This document shows positions 26,484 through 35,190 of a DNA stretch of 64,000 nucleotides, piece after piece (position 1 is the first letter of the stretch; every line of letters starts with the position of its first letter). Below the pieces are notes generated by a model that saw only the letters and a list, made by a program, of their open reading frames with translations, did not search any database and was not told the origin of the DNA. The stretch is from Thermotogaceae bacterium (GTDB lineage Bacteria > Thermotogota > Thermotogae > Thermotogales > Thermotogaceae): positions 1 through 64,000 of the forward strand of contig JALWTT010000008.1 of the NCBI GenBank assembly GCA_027077795.1, read 5' to 3'. A program made the translations under genes and the position numbers.

Positions 26484-26509
26484 AAATCGCCCCAAGATGG
26501 AGGCGATTT
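26484..26509 (-). terminator. Terminator-like hairpin at the right side of the island
   Basis: Eight-base arms AAATCGCC/GGCGATTT flank a ten-base loop. On the minus strand it ends in TTTT, placing it just after the broken lipoprotein gene. Read on the minus strand it matches the terminator at 10230-10249 at 19 of 20 bases. Confidence 0.6.
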
Positions 26510-26510
26510 C

Positions 26511-26882
26511 TTAACTCTTATTCAACGAGTACGCAACAAGATAGTACCTCCCATCATACCAAGATTTGTATATCAAAACTCCCTTGTCCTCAAAGACCCC
26601 GAAGAAAATCTTCCCTCCGTACACAGATGTGTAAGATCCGGATGTCGCTATCAAATTCCCGCCCTTATCGAAGACAACTACTGGGCTGTTGTCGTGACCT
26701 TCATCATCCTGAGATTTTGCAAGCGTCCACAATTTTTTGAGTCAACGCCGTATTCCAAGGTGTACGGCATGTACATTGCATGATGGATAACGCTTAGGTC
26801 ATCATCTCTAAATCATCTTGCCCTCACAGGAGACGAGCAAAAGTATCAAAAGTGCGAGAAGGATCGGCGATAGCCTTTTCAC
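26511..26882 (-). pseudogene. Frameshifted lipoprotein gene
   Basis: A GTG start (26882) follows GGAGGTG and encodes a lipoprotein signal peptide, VKRLSPILLALLILLLVSC, with lipobox L-V-S-C, but TAG follows at 26810. A second frame then reads DLSVIHHAMYMPYTLEYGVD, and after an A6 run a third frame gives LWTLAKSQDDEGHDNSPVVV and later YGGKIFFGVFEDKGVLIYKS, ending YSLNKS. Read together these are pieces of one exported lipoprotein with at least two frame breaks. I do not recognise the family; a sugar-related surface protein would suit its position beside malF, but that is a guess. Confidence 0.6.
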
Positions 26883-26938
26883 CGATGAACACCTCCTCGA
26901 TTTTCCACATTGGACTTTCAAAGCCACGAGAGGTTCTA

Positions 26939-26944
26939 TATAAT
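26939..26944 (+). promoter_or_regulatory. -10 box for malF
   Basis: TATAAT lies 19 bases before the malF ATG, with GGAGGGA between. A weak TTTCAA (26916-26921) is 17 bases upstream as a -35 candidate. Confidence 0.5.
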
Positions 26945-26963
26945 CGAAATCCGGAGGGATACG

Positions 26964-28637
26964 ATGCCGAGAGTTATCGAGATAACAATTCTGTCGCTTA
27001 TCAACGCCTTTGTCACCTGGATGGGGATATATCTCATATCATCCGGAACACTGGTTGGGCTTGGAATAACGATCCTATCACTCATGATACTGATCGACTA
27101 CTTCACACTGAGCCCAAAGGGATATCCTTTCAGATACATGATACCAGCCATCGCATTGCTTTTCATATTGGTTCTATATCCGATATATTTCACTATCAAA
27201 ACCGCCTTCACAAATTACGGGACAGGTCATGTCATGACAAGGCAGGAAGCTATAGAGAGGCTCATATACGATCCAAACTACATATACACTACAGAGGCGA
27301 CTCCTTCGTGGAGCTATTCCGTTTTCAAGGCGAAAGATGGAGATTTTTTAGTGATGTTCAAGGGAAAAATGGGGGAATACATCAGTTTCCCTCCAAAACC
27401 CGTCGTTAAAAGAGGGGCGGAGGTGCTCCTAAGACGTGGAAAACTCGAAAAAATTCCTTTCAAAGCGATACCGGAGAAAGATCCCAGATACATAATAGTT
27501 GACGGAAAAGCTTACAGAAAGTTTTACGATCCCGATGATAAAGTGACAGAACCCAATCTGGGAACTTTTGGGGCACAAATCGTCCAGAAATACCTTTACA
27601 GAGCGGAATTTATAACCCCAGATGGTAAAAAGATCGCCCTTAGGATAGGTCCTGATGGAAAGTGGAGATTTTACAGATTCAAGAGAACCTACAGGATAAC
27701 ATTTCAAGAGGAAGCGCTGACTGGTAAACCCCTTAGGAAAATGATAGTTATAAACACGATCACGGGGAAACCCCTTCTGGAAGAAGGTGGAACTTTTTAC
27801 GAGATCACGAAAAGCGGCGACAAGAAATTCGTCGCTGGATATGTGAGTTTCGTTGGATGGAAAAACTTTCTCAGGATCATCAAAGATCCTGATATCTCTA
27901 GGCCATTCATGAAGATCTTCTGGTGGACATTCACATGGGCATCCTTGAGCGTTCTGTTTACTTTTGTTATGGGACTTTTATTCGCCCTCGTGTTGAACGA
28001 CAGAACTCTGGGAGGAAGAACCATCTATAGAACCCTTCTGATAATTCCATGGGCGATCCCCGCGTTCATATCGGTTTTAGTTTGGAAGAACGGAATGTTC
28101 AACGAAACATATGGAATAATAAACCGATTCGTGCTCCCAAAACTCGGGCTCCATCCTTTGAAATGGTTTAACGACCCATTCTGGGCAAAGGCAGCTGTTC
28201 TGATAGTAAATACATGGCTGGGATTCCCCTACATGATGACGGTTTCCCTAGGAGCGCTACAATCGATACCGGATGAGCTTTATGAAGCCGCACAAATAGA
28301 TGGAGCAGGAAAATGGAACAGATTCTGGAGAATAACATTCCCGCTTCTCATGACAACTATAGCCCCTCTCTTAGTCGGATCCTTTGCCTTCAACTTCAAC
28401 AATTTTGTGAACATATACCTGCTCACCGGTGGAGGACCTCCTCTTCCGAATACGAACACACCAGCTGGATCAACCGATATCCTCATCTCGTACACCTACA
28501 AGCTGGCGTTCGAGGGAGGGAGAGGCCAAGACTTTGGATTCGCCTCCGCCATATCGGTTATCATATTCTTGATAGTTGCGGGAATATCTTTCATAAACTT
28601 CAAAGCATCTGGAAGCTTTGAGGAGAATTTGAAATGA
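26964..28637 (+). CDS. malF: Maltose-type ABC transporter permease MalF
   Basis: A 557-residue inner-membrane permease. It has three N-terminal helices (about residues 1-85), a large extracytoplasmic insert (about 90-310) that is the hallmark of MalF, and then five helices with the ATPase-coupling EAA motif (QSIPDELYEAAQIDGAGKWN). The C-terminal region GGGPPLPN...AGSTDILISYTY is also MalF-like. MalF normally pairs with MalG, MalE and an ATPase to import maltodextrins. Here malE and malG are missing: an EamA exporter gene overlaps its 3' end, and a broken lipoprotein lies upstream. The ATG at 26964 follows GGAGGGATACG. Confidence 0.9.
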   Translation: MPRVIEITILSLINAFVTWMGIYLISSGTLVGLGITILSLMILIDYFTLSPKGYPFRYMIPAIALLFILVLYPIYFTIKTAFTNYGTGHVMTRQEAIERLIYDPNYIYTTEATPSWSYSVFKAKDGDFLVMFKGKMGEYISFPPKPVVKRGAEVLLRRGKLEKIPFKAIPEKDPRYIIVDGKAYRKFYDPDDKVTEPNLGTFGAQIVQKYLYRAEFITPDGKKIALRIGPDGKWRFYRFKRTYRITFQEEALTGKPLRKMIVINTITGKPLLEEGGTFYEITKSGDKKFVAGYVSFVGWKNFLRIIKDPDISRPFMKIFWWTFTWASLSVLFTFVMGLLFALVLNDRTLGGRTIYRTLLIIPWAIPAFISVLVWKNGMFNETYGIINRFVLPKLGLHPLKWFNDPFWAKAAVLIVNTWLGFPYMMTVSLGALQSIPDELYEAAQIDGAGKWNRFWRITFPLLMTTIAPLLVGSFAFNFNNFVNIYLLTGGGPPLPNTNTPAGSTDILISYTYKLAFEGGRGQDFGFASAISVIIFLIVAGISFINFKASGSFEENLK

Positions 28638-29434
28638 AGATAGCCCAAGTTATCCTCGTGACATTCCTCTGGGCATCTGTTCTCTTGATATCAAGGGAAG
28701 TGAATCTTCCTTCACCGGTTTTCGTTTTCTACCGGTCTTTGTTTTCACTCATAGTCATAGTGCCACTTGCCATCAGGGAGAAGCCGGAGAAACCGAAATT
28801 CAGCCTTATTTTCAGTGGGATCTTACTGGCTTTCAACTGGATCTTCCTTTTCATGGGGGTTTCCTTGGTTGGCCCATCAACAGCCGACTTTATATACTAC
28901 ACAGCTCCGATGATATCACTTGCAATTTCACACATGGTGGGGGAAAAGATCCCGATGTCCTCGTGGATAGCAGCTGCTATATCTTTTACAGGCGTTGGGA
29001 TGATCTTTTCGTTCTCACCATCGAACTTCCCTGGAATGGTTTATTCATTCCTAGGTGCCACTTTCTACGGATCGGTCGTAGTTGTTGGAAAGATCATCAA
29101 GTCATCACCAAATAACATAACCCTTTATCAAATGTTGACAACTGCTATCATAACTTCACCATTTATCTTCTACTATGGCTACTCGCTGGATGTCAAAAAG
29201 GTTCTCCTTCTAATAATCTCTGGCGTTCTCAACACCGGCTTGGCCCTGACTCTATGGTGGGACGCTCTGAAAAAGCTTGGGGTGAAAACAGCCTCCGTGC
29301 TCTCGTACCTAGACCCACTTTTTGCCTTCATCCTATCGATCCTGATTTTGAAGTACCACCCAAGGATTTCGGAGATATTGGGTGGCATCCTGATCTTGAT
29401 CGGTGGAAGTTTGGCAAGCATAGAAAGTCGGTGA
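28634..29434 (+). CDS. EamA/DMT-family transporter
   Basis: A 266-residue protein made of ten short hydrophobic helices in two EamA repeats. The first repeat has the VFYRSLFSLIVIVPLAI and FMGVSLVGPSTADFIYYTAP patterns, and the second ALTLWWDALKKLGVKTASV followed by LDPLFAFILSILILKY. These drug/metabolite transporters usually export amino acids, purines or other metabolites. The substrate cannot be told. The ATG overlaps the malF stop (ATGA). Confidence 0.87.
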   Translation: MKIAQVILVTFLWASVLLISREVNLPSPVFVFYRSLFSLIVIVPLAIREKPEKPKFSLIFSGILLAFNWIFLFMGVSLVGPSTADFIYYTAPMISLAISHMVGEKIPMSSWIAAAISFTGVGMIFSFSPSNFPGMVYSFLGATFYGSVVVVGKIIKSSPNNITLYQMLTTAIITSPFIFYYGYSLDVKKVLLLIISGVLNTGLALTLWWDALKKLGVKTASVLSYLDPLFAFILSILILKYHPRISEILGGILILIGGSLASIESR

Positions 29435-29438
29435 TACG

Positions 29439-30272
29439 GTGAAAACCGTCAAACCCCTGATAATATCCGCAAGTAGGAGAACTGATATTCCGGCGTTTTA
29501 CATGGAATGGTTTCTAAGAGAGTGGGAGAAAGGTTGGACTGAGTGGGTCAACCCTTTCAACCCTAAGCAAAAAAAGATCGTCTCTTTTGAGGATACACAG
29601 CTGGTCGTTTTTTGGAGCAAGTACCCCATAGGAGTAGCTGAAAACCTCAGTAGGATAAACTTCGATTTTCTCCTCCTCTACACCGTCAACGATTATCCAG
29701 AACTCGAACCGAATGTCCCAAACCTTGGAAAGAGAACAGAACTTTTCAGGGAGATCTCGAGGAAAATCGGGCGGGAAAAGGTCATTTGGAGATTTGACCC
29801 AATAATTTTTTTAAACGACACTTCGGTTAAAGACGTTGTTGAGAAATTCAGGAGAATTTCAAGAGATCTGGAGGGATACACAGAGAGAGTTATAACGAGT
29901 GTGATGACTCCCTACAAAAAGGTCGTTCGCAGGATGAGAAAGGCCGGTTTCCCTCCCAGAGAGCCGTCGGAGAAGGAGATAATCGATCTTGGCAGGAATT
30001 TGAAAGAGATAGCAAGCAACCGTGGCATGGAAATACAAACGTGCGCTGATAGGTTTTGGAAACTGTTTGAATCCGTAAGTGTTAGGAAGGGAGCGTGTAT
30101 AGATCCAGAATACATAAAGAATGCTTTCAGTGGTAATATTAAACTAATTGAAGGGGTGAAGAAACTTAAAAAAGACAGGGGGCAGAGAAGCCTCTGTGGT
30201 TGTGTTGAAAGCGTTGACATAGGAAGATACAAAACATGCAAGTTTAATTGCACATATTGCTATGCCGTGTGA
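29439..30272 (+). CDS. DUF1848 family protein
   Basis: A 277-residue protein starting at GTG behind GGTGAT. It has the DUF1848 opening IISASRRTDIPAFYMEW and WVNPFNPKQK, a middle VFWSKYPIG...NDYPELEPNVP and WRFDPII, and a C-terminal cysteine cluster CGCVESVDIGRYKTC with FNCTYCYA. Five or more cysteines here suggest an iron-sulfur site. The fold is related to radical SAM/spore photolyase-like TIM barrels by published family notes, but no function is established. It directly follows the EamA gene. Confidence 0.78.
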   Translation: MKTVKPLIISASRRTDIPAFYMEWFLREWEKGWTEWVNPFNPKQKKIVSFEDTQLVVFWSKYPIGVAENLSRINFDFLLLYTVNDYPELEPNVPNLGKRTELFREISRKIGREKVIWRFDPIIFLNDTSVKDVVEKFRRISRDLEGYTERVITSVMTPYKKVVRRMRKAGFPPREPSEKEIIDLGRNLKEIASNRGMEIQTCADRFWKLFESVSVRKGACIDPEYIKNAFSGNIKLIEGVKKLKKDRGQRSLCGCVESVDIGRYKTCKFNCTYCYAV

Positions 30273-30302
30273 TAGAATTTTTAAAAAGCGTGGAGGTATT
30301 TC

Positions 30303-33149
30303 ATGATCAAAGGATTCAAGAGTTTCGGAAGTGTGGTGGCATTTCGTGTCATATTGTCCATGGCGGTCGTTCTGATAGCGACCTTTTTTGTCACGGACTA
30401 TACTCTCACAAAAGTTATAAACAAAAACTATGAGAATCTCCTGAACATAAGCATAGAAGGGATTCAATGGGACATCGATGTTATCAAGAAAAACCTGTTG
30501 AAAGAGGCCAGGAATCTCCTCGGCGGGAAGATTTCCCCTATGCTTCTTGACTACGTTGTAGTTGACGGAACGGTGATTTACAACCAAACCAAACTTCCCG
30601 ATAAATACGTGCTGGAGATTTCCTCTTCTGGTCCATCTGGAGATCTTGCGGGAATACCTTTCTGGAACATCAACGAGGGAGATTTAACAGCCGGTGTGAT
30701 AGTAGACGAGGTAGTCATCAGAAGGTTGGTAAGGGATATAAGGGGAAACGGATTCGTGGTGGCAAAGGTAGGCAGAGCAGTGGTACTGCCCAGATTCCTA
30801 AAGGGAACGGAAGTTGAAAACATAGTGGAGAGAGAGTTAGAGAAGAGCGTGGTTTTTGTTAAAGGACAGAGGTACTTCTTTCATTCTTTTACAAAAGATG
30901 GGATAACGTTTTATACATTTCTCTCCGCAAGTGTGTTCGACAGCATAAAATTCGATCTTCTGTGGGTTTTGACTCTATCCTTTTTAGTTGGTTTGGCCGT
31001 GATAGCTTACATATCTCAACTGGTGGCCAGATATTTAAGCAAAAGTCTAGGGAAGATACTCGACGGGTTTGAAAAGCTGAGAGAGGGAAACTTTGAGTTT
31101 CTAGATATACAATCTCATGACGAACTTGGAATGATAATGGGTGAATTCAACGTCACCGTCGCTGTTCTAAAAGACGCCATGGAGAAGATGAAAATAGCCA
31201 AGGAGATGGCCGAGGAGGCAAACAGGACGAAGAGTATGTTCTTGGCATCTGTCTCTCACGAGATAAGAAATCCTCTGAACTCGATCCTAGGATTCACGGA
31301 ACTTCTGCTCAAAGAGGAAGAAAATCCCAAAAAGAGAGAGCACCTTCTCACCATATACAAAAGTGGCGAGCATTTATTGAATGTTATAAACGATATCTTG
31401 GATCTGTCAAAGATCGAAGCGGGTAAGATGGAACTCGTCTACGAGGTTTACAACCCGAAAAAGCTCGTCGAGGAAGTCGTCCGAATGTATCAACCTCAGG
31501 CGATCAAGAAGGAGATAGAGATATCCGCGGAAATAGGGAAGGAAGTCCCTGAGAAAGCCATAGCAGATCCCTTCAGAGTTAAGCAAATTCTCATAAATTT
31601 GGTGTCAAATGCGGTGAAGTTCACCGAGGAAGGGTACGTAAAGCTGAGCCTTCATATGGACGGTGACAACCTGGTATACGTGGTTGAAGACACGGGAATA
31701 GGAATACCGAAAGAAAGAGTCGACAAGATATTTGAACCCTTTACTCAAGCAGATACGAAAGTAGCACAAAAGTATGGGGGAACAGGACTTGGGTTGTCTA
31801 TATCGAGAAGACTTGCGAGGATGATGAAGGGAGACCTTTGGATAGAGAGCGAGGTAGGAAAAGGCACAAAGGTGTTCCTGAAAATTCCGGTGAAAGTTTT
31901 GGAAGAAGAGGAAATATCGAGGCTCAGAATAATCAGAAACGAAAGGTTAGCTTTGTTGCACATCAAAGATGACTCAATAAGAGAAGGTATAGCGTCTTTC
32001 CTCAGAGAATTGGGGTTCGAATTAGAACTCAAAAATTCCCTAGATGAGGTGAAAGAAGAGGTACAGTATCTTGAACCCAGACTAGTCGTTACAGAAGCTG
32101 AGAAGACCTCAGATATAGGGGGAAGACTCAGGGAGATACCAACTGTAGCTTTGACAACATCCAGTGCATTGAAGTTGAAGAACGTCCTCTTCTTACCATC
32201 TGACAAGGATGTTTCGGAGATAATCGAGGAGATCGTGGAGTTTCTGGATATATCCATGAAAGAAGAGATAGCCATTGCCATAGTGGACGACAACGATGTC
32301 AACAGGACTTTGATATCCAAAATGCTGGATGGGATCTCAAATGTGTCGAAAAAGTCCGAGTTTGAAGATGGTCTTCAAATTGTCAAAGCAGTTGAAGGTG
32401 GAGAGAGATTTGATCTAATACTGATGGACGTTCAGATGCCAAACATGGATGGTTACGAAGCTTGTAGAAGCTTGAGAGACATGGAGTACAACGGAAAGAT
32501 TATCCTAGCTACAGGAAGCACGGGACATGAAACTTTTAAAAAGATGCAAAGCTCTGGATGTGATGACATGATACCAAAGCCCATTAGAACAGAGGATCTC
32601 GAGAAGAAAATTTGGAAGTACTTTCCACTAGCGGTGATGAGTAAAAGGAGACAAAAGGAGAAAGCGGAAGTCAGTCTCATAAATGAATCCATCGGTATGG
32701 AAGAAGTCGAGATTGATACCTTAAGGGAGGAAGTAGCAAAAAGTGATTCAAATTCAGAAGAAAAATCAAGAGAAGAAAATCAACTCCAGGAAGAGTCAAT
32801 TTCAAGCGAGCTGATTGAAAAGGCCGTCCAGAAAATGGAAGATGAGATGGGTATGGATCAAGAAGTGGCGGTTGGAATGATATCAGACTACATCAGATTC
32901 CTGAAAAGGAAAACCAGGGCTCTTAACGAGGCCCTTGCAAAGAAAAGTGAGATAGGAATTCGCAAGGTAGCACATGACCTTACGGGATCTGGTGAAATGT
33001 ATGGCTTCGACGAAGTAAGCGAGCTGGGAAGAGAGATGAGTAAGCTGATGAATCAAAAGGACTTCGACGGGGCTGGAAAGCTAGTCTCAAAGCTGAGAAA
33101 TTTTGTGAGCATGGTGGAAAAACAGCTGAAGAATTTTCAGCTGTCATAG
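30303..33149 (+). CDS. Hybrid sensor histidine kinase with receiver and HPt domains
   Basis: A 948-residue membrane kinase. It has a helix near residues 10-35, an extracytoplasmic sensor region of about 180 residues, a second helix near 218-240, a HAMP linker, HisKA with the phospho-accepting His319 (SVSHEIRNPLNSILGF) and a HATPase domain (VEDTGIGIPKERVDKIF, GTGLGLSISR). Then comes a receiver-like segment at about 535-650 without an acidic pocket or phospho-Asp, a full receiver with Asp709 (LILMDVQMPNMDGYEA) and conserved Lys, an acidic linker, and a C-terminal HPt with His891 (VAHDLTGSGEMYGF). This is an ArcB/BarA-like phosphorelay layout. The output regulator is not in the window. Signal unknown. 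Confidence 0.9.
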   Translation: MIKGFKSFGSVVAFRVILSMAVVLIATFFVTDYTLTKVINKNYENLLNISIEGIQWDIDVIKKNLLKEARNLLGGKISPMLLDYVVVDGTVIYNQTKLPDKYVLEISSSGPSGDLAGIPFWNINEGDLTAGVIVDEVVIRRLVRDIRGNGFVVAKVGRAVVLPRFLKGTEVENIVERELEKSVVFVKGQRYFFHSFTKDGITFYTFLSASVFDSIKFDLLWVLTLSFLVGLAVIAYISQLVARYLSKSLGKILDGFEKLREGNFEFLDIQSHDELGMIMGEFNVTVAVLKDAMEKMKIAKEMAEEANRTKSMFLASVSHEIRNPLNSILGFTELLLKEEENPKKREHLLTIYKSGEHLLNVINDILDLSKIEAGKMELVYEVYNPKKLVEEVVRMYQPQAIKKEIEISAEIGKEVPEKAIADPFRVKQILINLVSNAVKFTEEGYVKLSLHMDGDNLVYVVEDTGIGIPKERVDKIFEPFTQADTKVAQKYGGTGLGLSISRRLARMMKGDLWIESEVGKGTKVFLKIPVKVLEEEEISRLRIIRNERLALLHIKDDSIREGIASFLRELGFELELKNSLDEVKEEVQYLEPRLVVTEAEKTSDIGGRLREIPTVALTTSSALKLKNVLFLPSDKDVSEIIEEIVEFLDISMKEEIAIAIVDDNDVNRTLISKMLDGISNVSKKSEFEDGLQIVKAVEGGERFDLILMDVQMPNMDGYEACRSLRDMEYNGKIILATGSTGHETFKKMQSSGCDDMIPKPIRTEDLEKKIWKYFPLAVMSKRRQKEKAEVSLINESIGMEEVEIDTLREEVAKSDSNSEEKSREENQLQEESISSELIEKAVQKMEDEMGMDQEVAVGMISDYIRFLKRKTRALNEALAKKSEIGIRKVAHDLTGSGEMYGFDEVSELGREMSKLMNQKDFDGAGKLVSKLRNFVSMVEKQLKNFQLS

Positions 33150-34051
33150 CTAAGCATGTTCAGAAGGTAGAGCAGGATCACAGATAGAGTTGTTTCCAGA
33201 AGTAGCGCTATTTCGAAGGGCTTTATCAATACGAAGCTGGATGATACCCCAACAATGATGTAAGAGATCAAAACAGTGCGAGTTTTTCTTCTCACCCTCC
33301 TGTAGATCTTGTCATAGAAGTGATCTCTATCCCCCCAAAAAGGAGACTTTCCTGCTCTTATTCTCCTCACAGCACTCGCACCCAGATCTAAAAGATACAC
33401 CCAAACGGGAAATAGAAATCTCAGAGATTGGGTGCTAAAGCCATATCTCATGGACGACGCTAGGATCAACGCCAGCATCGTTCCCAAGAGGTAACTTCCG
33501 GCGTCGCCCATGAAAACCTTAGCTGGCGGAAAGTTGTATATCAAAAAAGCCAGACACACAGCAATTAGCGACAGAGAAAGACCTTTTGATAGGGAATTCT
33601 CCGCTGCAACAGCTAGGAACACGGCGGACACGGCAACGCTCCCTCCCGCTATTCCATCCATACCGTCTATCATGTTGACGGCGTTCACCAGCGCCACTAC
33701 TCCCACGATAAAAAGCACGGAATACAGAACATTGTGAAAGCTTAGAAAACGCACAACCACGCCCGAGGCTATGGTGAACTCCACTAGGAGTCTCAGCTTT
33801 GGGCTCAGAGAAATTGCATCATCCAGGAGACCTATCGAAACCGCCATGGACACCAAGATCAACGAGAACGAATCTTCCCAGAGAAATGGGATAACCCCAA
33901 GGAACATCCCCAACCCACCGAGATAAGGTGTAACTCGGGAATGAGTTTTCAAAATTCCATCAGGTCTATCAACGATCCCCATTCTAACCGCCAATCTTGA
34001 AAATACAGGAACAAAAACAGCTGTTATAGCAAAAGATATCAAGAATTTCAT
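33137..34051 (-). CDS. WecA/MraY-type sugar-1-phosphate transferase
   Basis: A 304-residue polytopic membrane enzyme that moves a sugar-1-phosphate (usually GlcNAc-1-P) from a UDP sugar to undecaprenyl phosphate. Marks are the early RMGIVDRPDGILKTHSRVTP with PYLGGLGMFLG, the metal-binding NMIDGMDGIAGG, and FMGDAGSYLLG. This matches the WecA/TagO/RgpG branch better than MraY. It is the last gene of the operon 38953-33137 and overlaps the TPR gene by four bases. Its 3' end overlaps the convergent kinase gene by 13 bases. The prenyl synthase in the same operon could supply lipid carrier. Confidence 0.87.
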   Translation of the reverse strand: MKFLISFAITAVFVPVFSRLAVRMGIVDRPDGILKTHSRVTPYLGGLGMFLGVIPFLWEDSFSLILVSMAVSIGLLDDAISLSPKLRLLVEFTIASGVVVRFLSFHNVLYSVLFIVGVVALVNAVNMIDGMDGIAGGSVAVSAVFLAVAAENSLSKGLSLSLIAVCLAFLIYNFPPAKVFMGDAGSYLLGTMLALILASSMRYGFSTQSLRFLFPVWVYLLDLGASAVRRIRAGKSPFWGDRDHFYDKIYRRVRRKTRTVLISYIIVGVSSSFVLIKPFEIALLLETTLSVILLYLLNMLSYDS

Positions 34052-35190
34052 GTTTCATCCTCTTCCTTCTCCTCTTCATTCTTGTCACTTTCCACCAGCT
34101 TTTGCATGGCGATGAGCATCTTTTCCGCATCCTCCTCATCGTATTCCTCTTTTCCATCGAGTTGACTCAATATCTCATCAACATCCATGTTAGCTACTTC
34201 AATTGATATTCCCTGCTCTTCAAATTCCTCCTCGGATTCCAATATCTCTTTAGCCCTTTTTTTAACCTCCTCCACATCGTCATCCATGAGTTCTTCTGGT
34301 GCGTTCTCCTTCACTTCTTCAATGCTTTTCTCCTCTTCCTGGATTTCTTCTTCAGTCTCCTCTTCTTTTTCCTCCTCAGAAGTCATGGAAGGTATTGTTC
34401 CCAACTCTTCAGCCACTTCTGATATCTCACTTTCTTCTTTCTCCATCTCGGGCTCAGCCACAAAATCCTCTCCGTATATCAACCTATCCACGGTATCGAG
34501 CGGGGAATTAAACAGCTCTTCCACATCCATTTCCAGCTCCTTTTCTTCCACTTTCTCCTCCTCGGCACGAGCTTCCTCCGCTGCGGGTCTGTGAACGACT
34601 CCCTTGACTACTTCAGCATTTCCTATAACAACCCTAATCTTAGGTACCCTTGCGAGCATGTTGGAAACTGTCCCAAATTTCAGTTCAAGCACCATAAGAG
34701 CGGAAAATATGACTATAAACAGCCCCACGAAAATCAAGAATCCAGATTTTCCACCCTTCTCAGTCGAAGTGGGAGTTGCAACGGCTTCAGGAAGCATTAC
34801 CCCTGTGGATTCTTTGCTCAAAGGCCTTTTCTCCCGCGTTATCAAGCCCTTTATACTCTCCCATTCCCTCTCTTCAGGGGAGAGACCTTTTTCTATTCTA
34901 GAAAGTATAGTTTGAGCTATTTCGTTGGTTGGAAAGAGTTTCAAGAAGCTTTTAGCTGTGGCATAGTCTCCCGTCTCGTAGGAGCAAACACCAATCCATA
35001 GCTTTACATAAGGATCCATGCTCTCTATGCTGGGGTCTTCGAGGAGCGCCTTCTTGAACCAACGAAGAGCTGCTGTACAATCACGCATCTGCATGGCAGA
35101 CATAGCAGCTGTGTAATAAGAATAAGCCTTAGGACTCACCGCAAATCCCGTGGTCACGATCAGCACTAGAATTATCACCAGTTTCCACAT
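34048..35190 (-). CDS. TPR-containing membrane protein with acidic tail
   Basis: A 380-residue protein of unknown function. An N-terminal signal peptide (MWKLVIILVLIVTTGFAVSP) is followed by a tetratricopeptide-like region at about 20-105 (YYTAAMSAMQMRDCTAALRW, YVKLWIGVCSYETGDYATAK). A membrane helix lies near 150-172 (FLIFVGLFIVIFSALMVLEL). The rest is a long cytoplasm-facing tail extremely rich in Glu, which suggests a scaffold or a low-complexity binding region. It overlaps the hydrolase-like gene upstream by 16 bases and the transferase gene downstream by four. Confidence 0.6.
   Translation of the reverse strand: MWKLVIILVLIVTTGFAVSPKAYSYYTAAMSAMQMRDCTAALRWFKKALLEDPSIESMDPYVKLWIGVCSYETGDYATAKSFLKLFPTNEIAQTILSRIEKGLSPEEREWESIKGLITREKRPLSKESTGVMLPEAVATPTSTEKGGKSGFLIFVGLFIVIFSALMVLELKFGTVSNMLARVPKIRVVIGNAEVVKGVVHRPAAEEARAEEEKVEEKELEMDVEELFNSPLDTVDRLIYGEDFVAEPEMEKEESEISEVAEELGTIPSMTSEEEKEEETEEEIQEEEKSIEEVKENAPEELMDDDVEEVKKRAKEILESEEEFEEQGISIEVANMDVDEILSQLDGKEEYDEEDAEKMLIAMQKLVESDKNEEEKEEDET

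Noticed and set aside
34187-34594. Serine-rich plus-strand frame of 135 codons
   Set aside because: It is the mirror of the Glu-rich tail of the TPR protein.
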